Below are positions 1 to 9,494 of a DNA stretch of 58,047 bases, in pieces. Numbering within the stretch: position 1 is the stretch's first letter; the number at the start of each line of letters is the position of its first letter. Position numbers and translations under genes: made by a program. The notes beneath the pieces are model-generated. The model made no database searches. It was not told where the DNA came from and was given only the letters and a program-made list of their open reading frames with translations. The stretch spans positions 1-58,047 of IMG/VR virus record IMGVR_UViG_3300036831_000092; one strand, written 5' to 3'. The DNA comes from a virus.

Positions 1-59
1 CTGGTAGTTACGTGACAATGCGACGCCCATCCCTCAAACGATTTCTTAAATCCTAGTAG

Positions 60-329
60 TCACGTCGTCACCTGCACCCAACTCCTAGTTAGTCCGTCTA
101 CCGCGCGTCTGACCGAAAACCTCACCGTGCGCCCCGCGGCGATTGAAAGAGTCCCGCCCGCAACGTGCCCGCTTGAGTCCGTCGCCAAATCCGGCAGAGC
201 AGTAGCACCGACGCCCGTCGTCGGGTCTGCACCAGTGATGTCATAGACCTTCACCGTCTCGGAAGCGACGGGGTAATCGGTTCCAGAGACGTTAGTCTTG
301 ACATCAAATCCGGGGTAGGTACTCGGCAT
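60..329 (-). CDS. Small phage structural-type protein, function unknown
   Basis: An 89-residue protein encoded just downstream of the tail hub gene in the late operon. It is rich in Thr, Val and Ala, has no signal peptide or TM segment, and looks like a single beta-rich domain (alternating V/T segments ending in RSWVQVTT). Its place after the hub suggests a tail-tip or adhesion accessory protein, but no family is recognised. About 50 nt separate it from the hub stop codon. Confidence 0.6.
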   Translation of the reverse strand: MPSTYPGFDVKTNVSGTDYPVASETVKVYDITGADPTTGVGATALPDLATDSSGHVAGGTLSIAAGRTVRFSVRRAVDGLTRSWVQVTT

Positions 330-380
330 CCTCTTCTCTCTAAAAACCGCTCACAGGGCGACTGTGGCTCAATGGCGGCC

Positions 381-2576
381 TCAGTAAGCGCTCACGGCAA
401 ACTGCCCCTCTATCCTGTCACCTGTGTGGGCGAAGGAGACGGGCAGGATAGGCTCTGGAATGTCGCCGGGCCTTCCACCCGGATTTGGATTTCCGCCCGG
501 TACGAAGAGGGGCGGCGGCACGGTTATGTCTTCCATCGTGTTATAGAAATCCTGTGGATAGACCTGAGCCGTAATCTCTACCTTCAGGTCGCCTTTTCTG
601 ACTATTTTCTTCACCCTGAAATACTGATAGGCCGTGCCCAGATTGAGGAGAGCGAAGCGTTGCATCTTCGCGTTTGTGACCTTGATGAGTGAGTACATCC
701 GCACGAAGAGGGCCGAGGCGTACCACGCCGTAAATTTGATTTCTAAATTGTTCTTAATCCCACCCGCATCATTCGGGCCTAAATAGAGCAATAGATTTCC
801 CAGGCGAGCCGCCTCAGAGAAGTTAGTGATTCCGAAGGCGGGTTGCGATTTATTGACGACGCGGATTGAGAGATCGCCGTAAGCTCGTCCGGCCCTGAGC
901 TGCTGCGCCTGATCTCCGAAGATCAACTGTGTTTCGGTTCCACCATTTGCAGCGTCGTCGAAGTTCAAAGTCCACTGGTTCGGCAGGTCGGCATCCGCGG
1001 TCTGCGACCACGTAAGAGTCGAAAGGTTCTTGTCTCTAGTGATGTTTCTATCCGTGCCTTCATCGGTGAAGACCGGGATTAAAGGGTCGGTGATGTCCTC
1101 CTTTTTGATGGGCACGAATACGTCCTTACCCTGAAACTCGAAAGGGACGCCGATTCTCCCGGCGGTGCATAAATCACCGATCTGCTGCTGCGCGGCCCTG
1201 CCCGTGAGTTCCACGTTGCAGGTAGAACGAGTCCCGGTCAGGAGGTTGCCCGCAGGGTCGTGCATCGCTACCGTCTGGTCGCACCATACGCGTGTATCAA
1301 CCACGGATTGCAAATCGTAGCGGGAATAATCATTCCCCAAGCCCCAACGTGGATTAGTGCAGCATTCGAGAATCGCATCCATCCGGTTTGTCGAATACTG
1401 CTTGACGTAAGCAGTAGGACTCGAATAGGTGCGGATATTCTTTAACCCCTGACACTGAATCTGCCCGGTGAGAGAGGCCGCCTGATTATCATTGAAACTC
1501 CCTTGAATGCGCCCGAAGACGTGGGCCGTACCTGAAAATGAGTTGATATTTGGAGAGAAGAAGGTCGGCGACTGACCTAAATCTCCTAGTCTGTAATTAC
1601 TGTGGTCGCTCGTCACATAGACGCCGTTCATATAGAAGTTCCAGAGAGCGACCACCGGCCCCTCGCATACTTCAAAGACCCCGGCCCCGAACCCCTTATC
1701 CGGGTGATTAGTGTTCGTCTCATTGCGATAGGCGAGTAGGGCCAGGGACTTAACGTAGCGAGTGCCGATAACGACGCGAACCGGGTCGGCCAGGTTGGAG
1801 GCGTTCCCCTGTGCCGTCGCCAGCAGGTTCGGCCCCCGCGTCTGATTGTTCTGAATGGGGTCGGGGCGGACATCGAAGCCCGGCCAGTAGTTTTTGGTGA
1901 CGAGGCGGGCGGAGCAGTCGGAGACTTTTGAGCGCGGGCAGGAGGTGAAGCCGGGGACACCGGTACTACCGCCCAGATGGGCGTTATACGGACACCCGCG
2001 AAAATAATCTATCTGCGCCTGAGAAGAGAGCAGAGCGCCGAAGATGAAGACGCAGGAAGTAGCGTGGGGACGGCGAGGCAAGCTCAAATTCGGGCTTCTG
2101 AATCCGGTTGAGCAGGAGAGTTTCAGTGTGGCCTGACTCATCTCCTTCGGCGCTTTGGTGAGACCACGCCACAGACTGAGTAGTAAATCAACCTTCGGCC
2201 AGTAGCCGAAGACCTCGGCGCGGACTCCTTCGCCGTAAGTGGCGACTAACCGGGAGATTTCGCCGTCAATATCGGAGAAAGTAAAGTCAACCGCATCATC
2301 CGCGATGGAAGCCGAGCGGGGCTGCTCGGAAAAAGGCGTGTTCTTAGTGGGGATGAGTGAGACGATGAGTGAAGCATTGAAACCGAGTTGCGCCGTGAGC
2401 GCGGCTGAAAGATTCTCAAACCCCGGCCACGCATCGTAAGGGGCGACTGCATAGACTTTAGTGAGGTCGGGTGAGCCGAAATAGAGCGCCAGCACTTCAG
2501 AGGGACGCCGCTCCGCCGGCGAGAGAGCGGCGAGCGCCGTGAGTTTGGTCTTAATCTGGTCGCTGTAGTCGGGCAT
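381..2576 (-). CDS. Tail hub / tail-tip protein (lambda J-like core)
   Basis: A 731-residue protein, the last large gene of the tail module. The central segment (about residues 380-440) reads RMDAILECCTNPRWGLG, the pattern seen around 'D-LL-NPRYGLG' in phage tail-tip/hub proteins of the J type. The N-terminal third holds several Cys residues (CPYN...SCPRSK...CSARL) resembling DUF2163/hub N-termini. The C-terminus is Pro/Gly-rich (about 690-715). Its start directly abuts the stop of the minor tail gene, as expected for a tail operon. It probably closes the tail tube and binds receptor-recognition proteins. The family is fairly secure, the host-range role is inferred. Confidence 0.75.
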   Translation of the reverse strand: MPDYSDQIKTKLTALAALSPAERRPSEVLALYFGSPDLTKVYAVAPYDAWPGFENLSAALTAQLGFNASLIVSLIPTKNTPFSEQPRSASIADDAVDFTFSDIDGEISRLVATYGEGVRAEVFGYWPKVDLLLSLWRGLTKAPKEMSQATLKLSCSTGFRSPNLSLPRRPHATSCVFIFGALLSSQAQIDYFRGCPYNAHLGGSTGVPGFTSCPRSKVSDCSARLVTKNYWPGFDVRPDPIQNNQTRGPNLLATAQGNASNLADPVRVVIGTRYVKSLALLAYRNETNTNHPDKGFGAGVFEVCEGPVVALWNFYMNGVYVTSDHSNYRLGDLGQSPTFFSPNINSFSGTAHVFGRIQGSFNDNQAASLTGQIQCQGLKNIRTYSSPTAYVKQYSTNRMDAILECCTNPRWGLGNDYSRYDLQSVVDTRVWCDQTVAMHDPAGNLLTGTRSTCNVELTGRAAQQQIGDLCTAGRIGVPFEFQGKDVFVPIKKEDITDPLIPVFTDEGTDRNITRDKNLSTLTWSQTADADLPNQWTLNFDDAANGGTETQLIFGDQAQQLRAGRAYGDLSIRVVNKSQPAFGITNFSEAARLGNLLLYLGPNDAGGIKNNLEIKFTAWYASALFVRMYSLIKVTNAKMQRFALLNLGTAYQYFRVKKIVRKGDLKVEITAQVYPQDFYNTMEDITVPPPLFVPGGNPNPGGRPGDIPEPILPVSFAHTGDRIEGQFAVSAY

Positions 2577-3041
2577 CTATACTCGCGCCGGGTTCAAATC
2601 CGCATCCCCTATTGAGCCGTCGGGCAGGAAATTCATCTGTTTGACATAGACCTGTCTGATGGATAGCCCCGTCGTGGCTAAAAACCTGTTTACGGCGGTT
2701 AAGTCCAGCGTGTCGTCTGTGAACTCCCACACGTAGAGTTTTTCAGGGAGCGGGGGCGGGACTCTCATCACGAAAGGACGCCGCCCCGCGTCCATCGCCG
2801 AACGATAAAACGTCCAGATATAGGTGAGCCGATCAACAGGCACGCCGTTCTCGCCTGCGGTGTTCACCCGGCTATGAAGCGCCGGGTAATTAAGCTTGGC
2901 CGTCATCAGGCCGGGGAAAATTACCTCAGTCTCCGAGTATCCTCCACCATATTCAGCACGAAGGTATGAGGCTGAATAATCAACCCCGATGGTGACACCG
3001 AAATTTCCTCTGTACCGGAGTTCAGGGAATGGGTAGCTCAT
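2577..3041 (-). CDS. Minor tail / distal tail-type protein
   Basis: A 154-residue protein between tape measure and hub, the usual place of lambda M/L-type or Dit-type proteins. Its start overlaps the tape-measure stop by 4 nt. Visible features are GGGYSETEVIFPG (about 33-45), similar to the 'GYSxR' motif of gpM-like proteins, and aromatic beta-strand residues (YIWTFYRSA, LYVWEFTDD). It probably forms the ring that joins tail tube to hub. The assignment rests mainly on synteny. Confidence 0.6.
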   Translation of the reverse strand: MSYPFPELRYRGNFGVTIGVDYSASYLRAEYGGGYSETEVIFPGLMTAKLNYPALHSRVNTAGENGVPVDRLTYIWTFYRSAMDAGRRPFVMRVPPPLPEKLYVWEFTDDTLDLTAVNRFLATTGLSIRQVYVKQMNFLPDGSIGDADLNPARV

Positions 3042-6000
3042 TGCGCGAATCCGTAATTTCTCAGCATCGTCTGGTTAAAATCGTGATTCTCACCCGAATG
3101 ACTAACGACCGCGGCACCAATCGCCTCTCGCGCATCATGCGCGCCGACGGTGACGACATCCCCTGCGGGCATGGATTGAAGGCGACCGACTGCGGCGGTG
3201 TTGCGCTCCAGCGCCATGATGAGTTTCGTGTTCATCAGGCCGATGCCGGATGAGCCGGTGCCTTGATTTTGGTTGTAAACAAAGGGCGCATATTGCGGTG
3301 CGGTCGGTTGATTCTGTCCGCCGCCGCTTGCATAACTTCCTGCTCCCTGCGACTGCCCCGCCGAGTTAAGAGCACCGCCAAAAGCCGCCCGCCCCACTAA
3401 AGCGCCACCTGCTGAGACTGCGGCAACGATTCCATAAAAATGCGCCGCGGCAAAATGTAACGCTGCGGTGGCCGGGTCTAATGCTGCCAAAGAAGCGTAC
3501 CCGGCTGCCGTTTCCATTAACGCTTTAACGAATGCTTCAGCCGCAAGATGAGCGAGAGTAGCGATGAGCATCTGTTCTAGCGCCTTGACTGATAGACTAC
3601 CTGTCGTCAGGAAGGCTTCGAGCATGGAACCCAAGCCCTGCACGATATTGCCGAACGCGCCCGAAAGCATGGTATCCATGTTCCCGGCGCTCTCGCTCAT
3701 CTTCGAGAAAGCATCTTCGGCGGTGACTGCTACAGAATAGAGATGGGCCTTGAAATCTGTAATCGGCTTCCCGGCTTTTTCCGCTGCGTCTTTTATTGCG
3801 GTGAATGAGTCGGCGTACTTGTCGCCAAACCGCGAGCGCTGTGAAGATGGGTCGGCGCGGTCGAGCGTATCCTCTTCGTCATTTTTGGTCTTCTCTTTGG
3901 TCGCCCTGTAGTGAGCCTCCAGCGCGTCCAGTTGACGCTTTAAAGCTTTGATCTTCGTGTCAAGTTCGTCAGCCTGCTTCAGAAGTTCCTGAGCACCGGC
4001 GGTATCCCCGCGCTCCTCAAGCAGTTGGGCCTCTTCACGCAAAAACTTCCGTCGCGCTTCTAATAATCCTTTCTCGTTCTCAAGACCCCTCTTCGCCTGT
4101 TCGTAGCTCTGCGCTTCTGCCGCGCGCTGAATCTCAAACTGCTTCTTGATGATCTCTTCGCGTGTGGCTAAGAGGCGATTACTGCCGCTGATAATTACGG
4201 CCTCCTCTTTACTGGTCAGCTTGGCGAGGTTGTCCAAGTGCTCATTCGCTGCATCCGTATCTTTTTGGTCGGCCTCTTCGACTGCTGTACTAATACTGAG
4301 CTTGAGGTCACTCACCTTGTTATCAAGCTCTTTAATATGCGCCGTGGTTTCCCGTAGATGCTTATTCGCCTCAACTACGTTACTTTCACTGATACTAACC
4401 AAGTCGCGTAGCCCTGCCTGCTCCTCTTCCGGCTTCCCCTGTGCTTTCGCGTTGGCAAGGTCGCGCTGGTATCCTTCAAGTTTCGCCTGAAAATCTTTCA
4501 GATGGCCGCGCTCTACCTCCGCAAGTTGCTCCTCGCCGCGTCTCTCAAGATCAAGAAGCCCCAGCGCGTCGCGCTTTAGTTCCACGTTGTAGAAACGCTG
4601 GCGCTCTAACCTTTCCTCGACGAGTCGGTTTCTCTCAGCTTCGGCGCTTCGCTCAAACTCGACCTGAAGCTTAGTCAGGTCTTCAATGGTGGCCGCGCCT
4701 TTTTTCAGATCGTCGAAACGCTGCTTGATATTTGCCAGTTCTGCCGCTCGCCCCTGTTCCTGAAGTTTGTCAATCTCCTCTCGATACGCGCGCAGGTTTT
4801 CAATGTCCTTCAATCTGGCTTGTGACACTCGCCGGAAGGCGTCTTCCTCGAAAGAGACGCGCTCCTGTGCTTGTCTGGCTATCTTATCGTTGACCTTCTG
4901 CCGCTCCTCGGCGTTCTTTCCGGCTTGAGCCAATTCCGCCTGAAGAAGCTGGTCACGGCGATCCATCCCGGCACGCTCAATAGAAAGGACGGTGGATTCG
5001 GTCTGCTCGGCTGCCGCCACGCGCCCCTTTGCAGCATCCTGAATTGAGGCAATCAGAGCCTTGTCGCGAACGTCGTAAATATCCAGTAAGGCTTTATGAT
5101 GAGCGTCCAGAGCGTCGCGCTCTTTCTTCTGGGCCTCAAGATTTAATTGCTCAATGGTCTTATGAAAGACGGTATAAGCTTCACGCTGTTTGGCGAAGTT
5201 GTCGGCTAATTTGACCACCTTATCCCGGCCCGTCAGTTCGCTTTGGTCTATCTCGTCGCGCTCGGCCTGGAGGATTGAGAGTTGCGATTCAAGCAACTTC
5301 TGTGCGCTTCGCTGTTGTTCTGAAACAAACTCGCGGAGCGAAATTGTTCTGGCTTCATAGCTCCGCCGCTCATCGGCCTCCTGCTCCTGTAATGTGCGCT
5401 GCTGCTCGCGGGCGGTCGTGGTGAGCACTTGCAGGCGTGCTTTGGCATCCTCCTGCGCGTTTTTCAATGCCTCCTTTTCCGTTTTCTTTCTCTCTCGCTC
5501 ATCTGCCGCTGAAGTGTCTTGTGAGAGCGGGGCCAGTCGAGATCGTTGACGTGCTTTCTCTGCTGCGGCGTCCTTTCTTTGGCGTTCATCTGCCGCTAAA
5601 TCGCTCTCTAAGGTATGAGCAAAAGGACTTGCGCCGAACACACCGCCCAGTAAGTTGGCGGCCAAAAGTAAGGTGTCAACGTAGCTCGTTAACACCACGC
5701 GCGTTTTCTCAAGTTCCTCCCTGTAACGAGCCGTCGCGGCGGCTTCTTTTGGAGAGAAAAGGCTGGAGATTCCCTGCCAAATCAGTGTGATTACCTCGAC
5801 AAGGCTGTAGGCCAAATTGATGATCGGCGTGAGAAGCATCTGTATTAAGCCAAACGCACCGACCAGCACGCCGCCGATGAGGTCTGCAAGTCTTCGCGCA
5901 GAGTCTAAAATTATCTCTATCCATTCGACGACTCCGGGCGCGGAAGAGGCCACTTCTTCACGATTGTCTTTGACTGCTTTAGTTAAATTCTCAATCTGAT

Positions 6001-7123
6001 AAGTGACTTCCTCAAATAATTGTTTACCTATCGAAAGCTTCAGTCCTTCCCACGCAGTAGAGAGATCGGCTACGGAAACTTCCAAATCGTGGGCCTGCTT
6101 TGCCGTCTTCAAGTCCCACAACTCGCCTAATTCAGCGGCGCGCTTCATCACGTCGCCGAAACTTCCCTTTAGAGCATCAAGAACCGGAATAAGCTGATCG
6201 CCGCCCTTACCGAGTAGCGTTATCGCAACCTGGTTTCTGTCGGCGGTCGGGCCAATCTCACTCCACGCTTTGATGAGAGCTTCTACGGCAGCTTGAGGAT
6301 TGCCGCGAAGCTCTGACGCCTTGATACCCAGCTCCGATAATTCAAGTCTGAGCTTTTTGTTTCCAAGCGCCGCGTTATCTAGATTCTTCAGATAGCGATC
6401 AATGGCCGAGACGCCAACGCTAAACTCAACATGATTCTCTTTCATGGCGACCCGAATGCCGGAAAGAGATTCAGTTGAGAGTTGGGTCTTCAAATGCGCT
6501 CGGTAAATCTCATCGCCCCAACTCGCGGCGTCGGTGGTGAGTTTGACGAGTGCCGCTCCGGTAGCGATTGCGCCCCCAACGAGAATTGCCAGGCCCGCGA
6601 CAGCAGCTCCGATTGGGGCGACCATCGAAGAGAAACTTTCGCTCACGGCCTTCGACTGCTGCTCAAGGGCCGTGAGTTCCGTCCCCGCCTTCTTTAGTTC
6701 TGGAAAGAGCTGAGTACCGAGCGTAAAGCCGAACTCACCGATGGCAGCACGGAGCTTTTCGGCGTCAGTCTTAAGCGTATTGAAGCTCTTGGTAAAATCG
6801 ACGATCTCGGTCTTTGACTTGCCCGTCTGTGACGCCAGGCTCTCGACGGTCTTGCCAAGACTTTTCGCGGCGGCTTCCACCTCCAGGGCAGACGGCCTGA
6901 TGCTCAGGAGTGAGTTGACGAAAAGGCGCGTGGATTGTCCAGCGAGGCCGAAAGAGCTTGAGGCGCTGCGCTCTATCTGAGAAAAGGTGTTGCCGAACAG
7001 GGAGGAGAGTTGATTTATCTCGGCCCGCGTGGAAGCCCCGAACGAGGAGAGTGCGGAGCGCGCCGGCCCTGCGTCCGCCACCAGTCTGAACAGGAGTTCT
7101 ACAGTCGAGCCGGCCACACTCAC
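3038..7123 (-). CDS. Tail tape measure protein
   Basis: A 1361-residue protein with a GTG start preceded by a good ribosome-binding site (GAAGGAAGA). The N-terminus is Ala/Ser-rich. A hydrophobic stretch lies at about 160-195 and more hydrophobic segments at about 400-445. A very long Glu/Lys/Arg/Gln-rich coiled coil covers roughly 510-1090, and the C-terminus is Ala/Gly-rich with hydrophobic helices (about 1190-1280). This is the standard tape-measure architecture. At about 1.5 Angstrom per residue it predicts a tail near 200 nm. It is preceded by chaperone genes and followed by minor tail and hub genes. Confidence 0.9.
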   Translation of the reverse strand: MSVAGSTVELLFRLVADAGPARSALSSFGASTRAEINQLSSLFGNTFSQIERSASSSFGLAGQSTRLFVNSLLSIRPSALEVEAAAKSLGKTVESLASQTGKSKTEIVDFTKSFNTLKTDAEKLRAAIGEFGFTLGTQLFPELKKAGTELTALEQQSKAVSESFSSMVAPIGAAVAGLAILVGGAIATGAALVKLTTDAASWGDEIYRAHLKTQLSTESLSGIRVAMKENHVEFSVGVSAIDRYLKNLDNAALGNKKLRLELSELGIKASELRGNPQAAVEALIKAWSEIGPTADRNQVAITLLGKGGDQLIPVLDALKGSFGDVMKRAAELGELWDLKTAKQAHDLEVSVADLSTAWEGLKLSIGKQLFEEVTYQIENLTKAVKDNREEVASSAPGVVEWIEIILDSARRLADLIGGVLVGAFGLIQMLLTPIINLAYSLVEVITLIWQGISSLFSPKEAAATARYREELEKTRVVLTSYVDTLLLAANLLGGVFGASPFAHTLESDLAADERQRKDAAAEKARQRSRLAPLSQDTSAADERERKKTEKEALKNAQEDAKARLQVLTTTAREQQRTLQEQEADERRSYEARTISLREFVSEQQRSAQKLLESQLSILQAERDEIDQSELTGRDKVVKLADNFAKQREAYTVFHKTIEQLNLEAQKKERDALDAHHKALLDIYDVRDKALIASIQDAAKGRVAAAEQTESTVLSIERAGMDRRDQLLQAELAQAGKNAEERQKVNDKIARQAQERVSFEEDAFRRVSQARLKDIENLRAYREEIDKLQEQGRAAELANIKQRFDDLKKGAATIEDLTKLQVEFERSAEAERNRLVEERLERQRFYNVELKRDALGLLDLERRGEEQLAEVERGHLKDFQAKLEGYQRDLANAKAQGKPEEEQAGLRDLVSISESNVVEANKHLRETTAHIKELDNKVSDLKLSISTAVEEADQKDTDAANEHLDNLAKLTSKEEAVIISGSNRLLATREEIIKKQFEIQRAAEAQSYEQAKRGLENEKGLLEARRKFLREEAQLLEERGDTAGAQELLKQADELDTKIKALKRQLDALEAHYRATKEKTKNDEEDTLDRADPSSQRSRFGDKYADSFTAIKDAAEKAGKPITDFKAHLYSVAVTAEDAFSKMSESAGNMDTMLSGAFGNIVQGLGSMLEAFLTTGSLSVKALEQMLIATLAHLAAEAFVKALMETAAGYASLAALDPATAALHFAAAHFYGIVAAVSAGGALVGRAAFGGALNSAGQSQGAGSYASGGGQNQPTAPQYAPFVYNQNQGTGSSGIGLMNTKLIMALERNTAAVGRLQSMPAGDVVTVGAHDAREAIGAAVVSHSGENHDFNQTMLRNYGFAQ

Positions 7124-7278
7124 TCTTCCTTCTTCCCGAACGCCTCAAGCAATGCGCGGACGGGATGGGGGTCAACTATCCGAGCCACTTCATCGGCTGT
7201 AAGGTCTACGGCTAAAGCGATCACTTCATCGGCCAGCAGGAGCCTTGCGCTGACGCGCCCGCCGAGCCTTACTTCCAT
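7120..7278 (-). CDS. Small ORF overlapping tail chaperone and tape measure (frameshift partner candidate)
   Basis: A 52-residue ORF starting MEVRLGGRVSAR. It lies in the frame shifted +1 (equivalently -2) from the upstream chaperone gene, and its TGA overlaps the GTG start of the tape measure gene. The frame stays open upstream across the last third of the chaperone gene, so the segment could be made alone from its ATG or as a frameshifted extension, as with the G/GT-type chaperones of many phages. No ideal slippery heptamer was identified. A GGGAAAGGG run lies in the overlap. Confidence 0.45.
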   Translation of the reverse strand: MEVRLGGRVSARLLLADEVIALAVDLTADEVARIVDPHPVRALLEAFGKKEE

Positions 7279-7789
7279 TCTTGCCAGTGCCGCGAATGCG
7301 GGACTTAGAACGAAAGTTCTCGACGGTCGAAACCGTCGTCCCTTTCCCGTCCGTTGTCTTCACTGGCACGTTAGGGCAACCCGCTACCACCCACGCGACG
7401 ATGAATGAGAAGTCTTTTTCGGGTATGGCGGCGGGGCTGATCTCGTCGGGGTTGTTCGGGTCGGCGTCGAGCGTGATGCGCGGGTAAACGACGGCATACT
7501 GAACGGCGTTACGCATGAAGGTGAGTGCGCGCTGCATCTGCGCCGGGTCTTCGGTCAGGGCTTCGGCAACCGCCGCCTGCTTTTGCGCGGTCGTCCCTGC
7601 GCTGCCGAACGCCTCCTGCGCTTTGTTGATAAATTCAATCGGTATTGCGCCGGAAACAAGCCACATCTCAAGGGGCGGTCTGGTCGCCTTGACGACAAAG
7701 CCGGAAGGCAATTCAAGGTCAACGATGTCGGCCTCTTCAGGTTTATTTGCGAGCGCACGCCAGGCAGCGGCGTTGTTGGCTTGATTCAT
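7226..7789 (-). CDS. Tail assembly chaperone
   Basis: A 187-residue protein immediately upstream of the tape measure, the conserved place of gpG-type tail assembly chaperones. It has an N-terminal substrate-like beta segment (DIVDLELPSGFVVKATRPP, about 20-38), a helical core (INKAQEAFGSAG, AQMQRALTFMRNAV) and a basic tail (RARQRKAPAGR). Chaperones of this class keep the tape measure soluble during tail assembly. Identification is by position, size and composition. Confidence 0.65.
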   Translation of the reverse strand: MNQANNAAAWRALANKPEEADIVDLELPSGFVVKATRPPLEMWLVSGAIPIEFINKAQEAFGSAGTTAQKQAAVAEALTEDPAQMQRALTFMRNAVQYAVVYPRITLDADPNNPDEISPAAIPEKDFSFIVAWVVAGCPNVPVKTTDGKGTTVSTVENFRSKSRIRGTGKNGSKARRARQRKAPAGR

Positions 7790-7808
7790 GTTTCACTCCA
7801 AAATAGTA

Positions 7809-7850
7809 TAGGCCCGGCGCGCAGAACTTTCGTTCTACAAGCCGGGCCTA
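7809..7850 (-). terminator. Strong hairpin between moron and tail chaperone
   Basis: Perfect 10-bp outer arms (TAGGCCCGGC / GCCGGGCCTA) enclose a second 5-bp stem AGAAC-TTTC-GTTCT. On the minus strand it lies downstream of the secreted moron-like gene (ends 7929) and just before the chaperone start. No long T-tract follows, so it may be an attenuator or RNA-processing site rather than a full terminator. Confidence 0.5.
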
Positions 7851-7928
7851 CAAGAAGCCACGCTAGGGCTAAGGATTAAGTTTTACCGACGCGGGGAATT
7901 ATAGCACTTCTGGGTTAGAGCGCAATAA

Positions 7929-8585
7929 CTATTTCAGCACATCCGCCCCTTGTCGGTTGTCCATCTTTCTACTAATAAGTTGAATGAAGTCAATCTTGCC
8001 GGGGAACGATCCCGTATCGTCGCGCACGCCCATGCTTCCTTTCAAGGCAGCGCCTAAACTTACATTGCTCACCAGAGCGTCAACGCGGACGCGCTCTGTC
8101 ACGGCGATTAACTGATACACGCTGGGATAGGTTTTGGGGTACACCCTTCCCTGATTGCGTTCATAATCCTGCGGGGAGAAGGATTCGTCCAAACCGCTCA
8201 CCTTCGGCTGAAAGGTTAGCCCGTATATATTGCTTATTGCGTTCGCGGAAATACCCTTCTCTAAATTCAGTTGAATCAATAGAAGCTTGTCGCCAATGAA
8301 AGTAAGTTCAACCTTTTTCATTCCCGCCACATTCTTAAATGTAAGTTGGCGCGTTTCCTCTTTATTTAGCCTGTCGCTCGCCGCCCTGCCGACGTTGTAA
8401 ACGCGAAGGTGTCCAGACTTGTCGTTTGCGGGTGTTCCTAGTTCCTTGATGGCGTCATCCGGCGTGCTTTGATCGAGAATAAGGTTGTGCCACCTGTCGG
8501 GCTTAGGTGAGTCTTGGTCTTGTGCGTAAGCTGGAGCGGTGGCGAGAAGTGCAAGCGCGAGCAGTAAGGTTCTCATGCGCGGCAT
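7929..8585 (-). CDS. Secreted protein, moron-like
   Basis: A 218-residue protein with a clear Sec signal peptide (MRTLLLALALLATAPAYA, then QDQD) and a mature part containing DDAIKELGTPANDKSG and LTFIGDKLLLIQLNLEKG, suggesting a small periplasmic alpha/beta domain. No family is recognised. It interrupts the tail gene block and is flanked by hairpins on both sides, typical of an independently transcribed moron. A hairpin at 8577-8599 covers the first ATG, so the ATG at 8576 is an alternative start. The host-derived style of the leader suggests a lysogenic-conversion role, which is inferred. Confidence 0.6.
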   Translation of the reverse strand: MPRMRTLLLALALLATAPAYAQDQDSPKPDRWHNLILDQSTPDDAIKELGTPANDKSGHLRVYNVGRAASDRLNKEETRQLTFKNVAGMKKVELTFIGDKLLLIQLNLEKGISANAISNIYGLTFQPKVSGLDESFSPQDYERNQGRVYPKTYPSVYQLIAVTERVRVDALVSNVSLGAALKGSMGVRDDTGSFPGKIDFIQLISRKMDNRQGADVLK

Positions 8586-8599
8586 GGTAAGTGCCGCGC
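8577..8599. promoter_or_regulatory. Hairpin over the moron start codon
   Basis: GCGCGGCA-tggtaag-TGCCGCGC is a perfect 8-bp stem with a 7-nt loop. It places the first possible ATG of the secreted gene (8585) in the loop and lies directly before the second ATG (8576). It could control translation or end transcripts from the major-tail side. Confidence 0.35.
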
Positions 8600-8623
8600 C
8601 ACCATTACGTCAAGGTTTCGGCT

Positions 8624-8848
8624 TCAGTTGTCCCTTTCTTTCACCTTCCTGACGTAAGCAATCGCGACCTCCAGGGCTTCAATCGGTATGGCGTTCGGGT
8701 GCTTGCCCCCGCCATGCTTGGAGAGTGTCCGCAGTCCTTCGGCACTCAGAACATTAAAGGGTAGGTGGCAAAAGGCGCAGAGGAATTTGACCTCCGCGCC
8801 TTCTATTTGAAAAACAGAGCCGAAACAATCGTGAGCTTTTAGCTTCAA
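8624..8848 (-). CDS. Small CxxC protein in the tail module
   Basis: An ORF that could begin at a TTG (8848) overlapping the TGA of the upstream tail gene, giving 74 residues, or at an ATG at 8932 inside that gene. It contains FLCAFCHLPF, a CxxC that may be half of a zinc site, and a basic helix at the C-terminus (AIAYVRKVKERDN). Function unknown. Translational coupling to the major tail gene favours the TTG start. Confidence 0.45.
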   Translation of the reverse strand: MKLKAHDCFGSVFQIEGAEVKFLCAFCHLPFNVLSAEGLRTLSKHGGGKHPNAIPIEALEVAIAYVRKVKERDN

Positions 8849-9450
8849 GCCGTAGTCTCGTACACCATGAACGTTTTTCCGTCCGTGCGTCCAGCGGGTC
8901 GCGCCACCATGTCGAGGGCCGTCACGTTCCATTTCTTCGCCAGCGTCAGATCGAGCTTGCCGACGTTCTTCGCCGCATACACGATGATGACCTGAAACTT
9001 CGTGGCATCGTTAGGAAGGGGCGAGACAACGGCGACCGGGATGAGGATGTAAGATTGTACGGCACTGTCCGAAATACCCTTCCATCCAGTCCCCGCTTGC
9101 GCCGAGAGGCCGGGTGCGAGCGCGGCGAGGTTGTCGTAATCCCTCACCTGTAAAATCTTGGTGGTGAGATGCACGTCCTGCGTCAGGTAGGCGTCACCTA
9201 TCGGCTCAGACTCCTGGTCAACCGGCAGGTCTTCAAAGGTCGGCGTGCGTGAGAGCATGAAGCCGTCCTGACTGTAGCCGACGTTTCGCGCGTTCGGGTG
9301 AGGCGGCGTCACGCCGCTATTCAGGAGCGACCCATCGGGCTGGAGTGTAATCGTCCCGTCGGCGTTGATTGTCGGGCTAATCCAGAACTCGGCCTTGACG
9401 CCGCGCATCACCGCCGCGATGTTGTGGTTGATTCCGGTCGGAGCAGGCAT
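8845..9450 (-). CDS. Probable major tail (tube) protein
   Basis: A 201-residue, beta-rich protein (VKAEFWISPTINADGTITL, VTALDMVARPAGRTDGK) between the tail terminator-like gene and the chaperone/tape-measure pair, the expected location of the tube protein. Size and composition fit phage tail tube subunits, but no diagnostic motif is seen, so the call is mainly positional. An ATG with moderate spacing to a purine-rich RBS is used. Confidence 0.55.
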   Translation of the reverse strand: MPAPTGINHNIAAVMRGVKAEFWISPTINADGTITLQPDGSLLNSGVTPPHPNARNVGYSQDGFMLSRTPTFEDLPVDQESEPIGDAYLTQDVHLTTKILQVRDYDNLAALAPGLSAQAGTGWKGISDSAVQSYILIPVAVVSPLPNDATKFQVIIVYAAKNVGKLDLTLAKKWNVTALDMVARPAGRTDGKTFMVYETTA

Positions 9451-9494
9451 AGTATTTTCTCCTCGCTTTCAGGGCTTCACCCGCAGAGGCGGTT

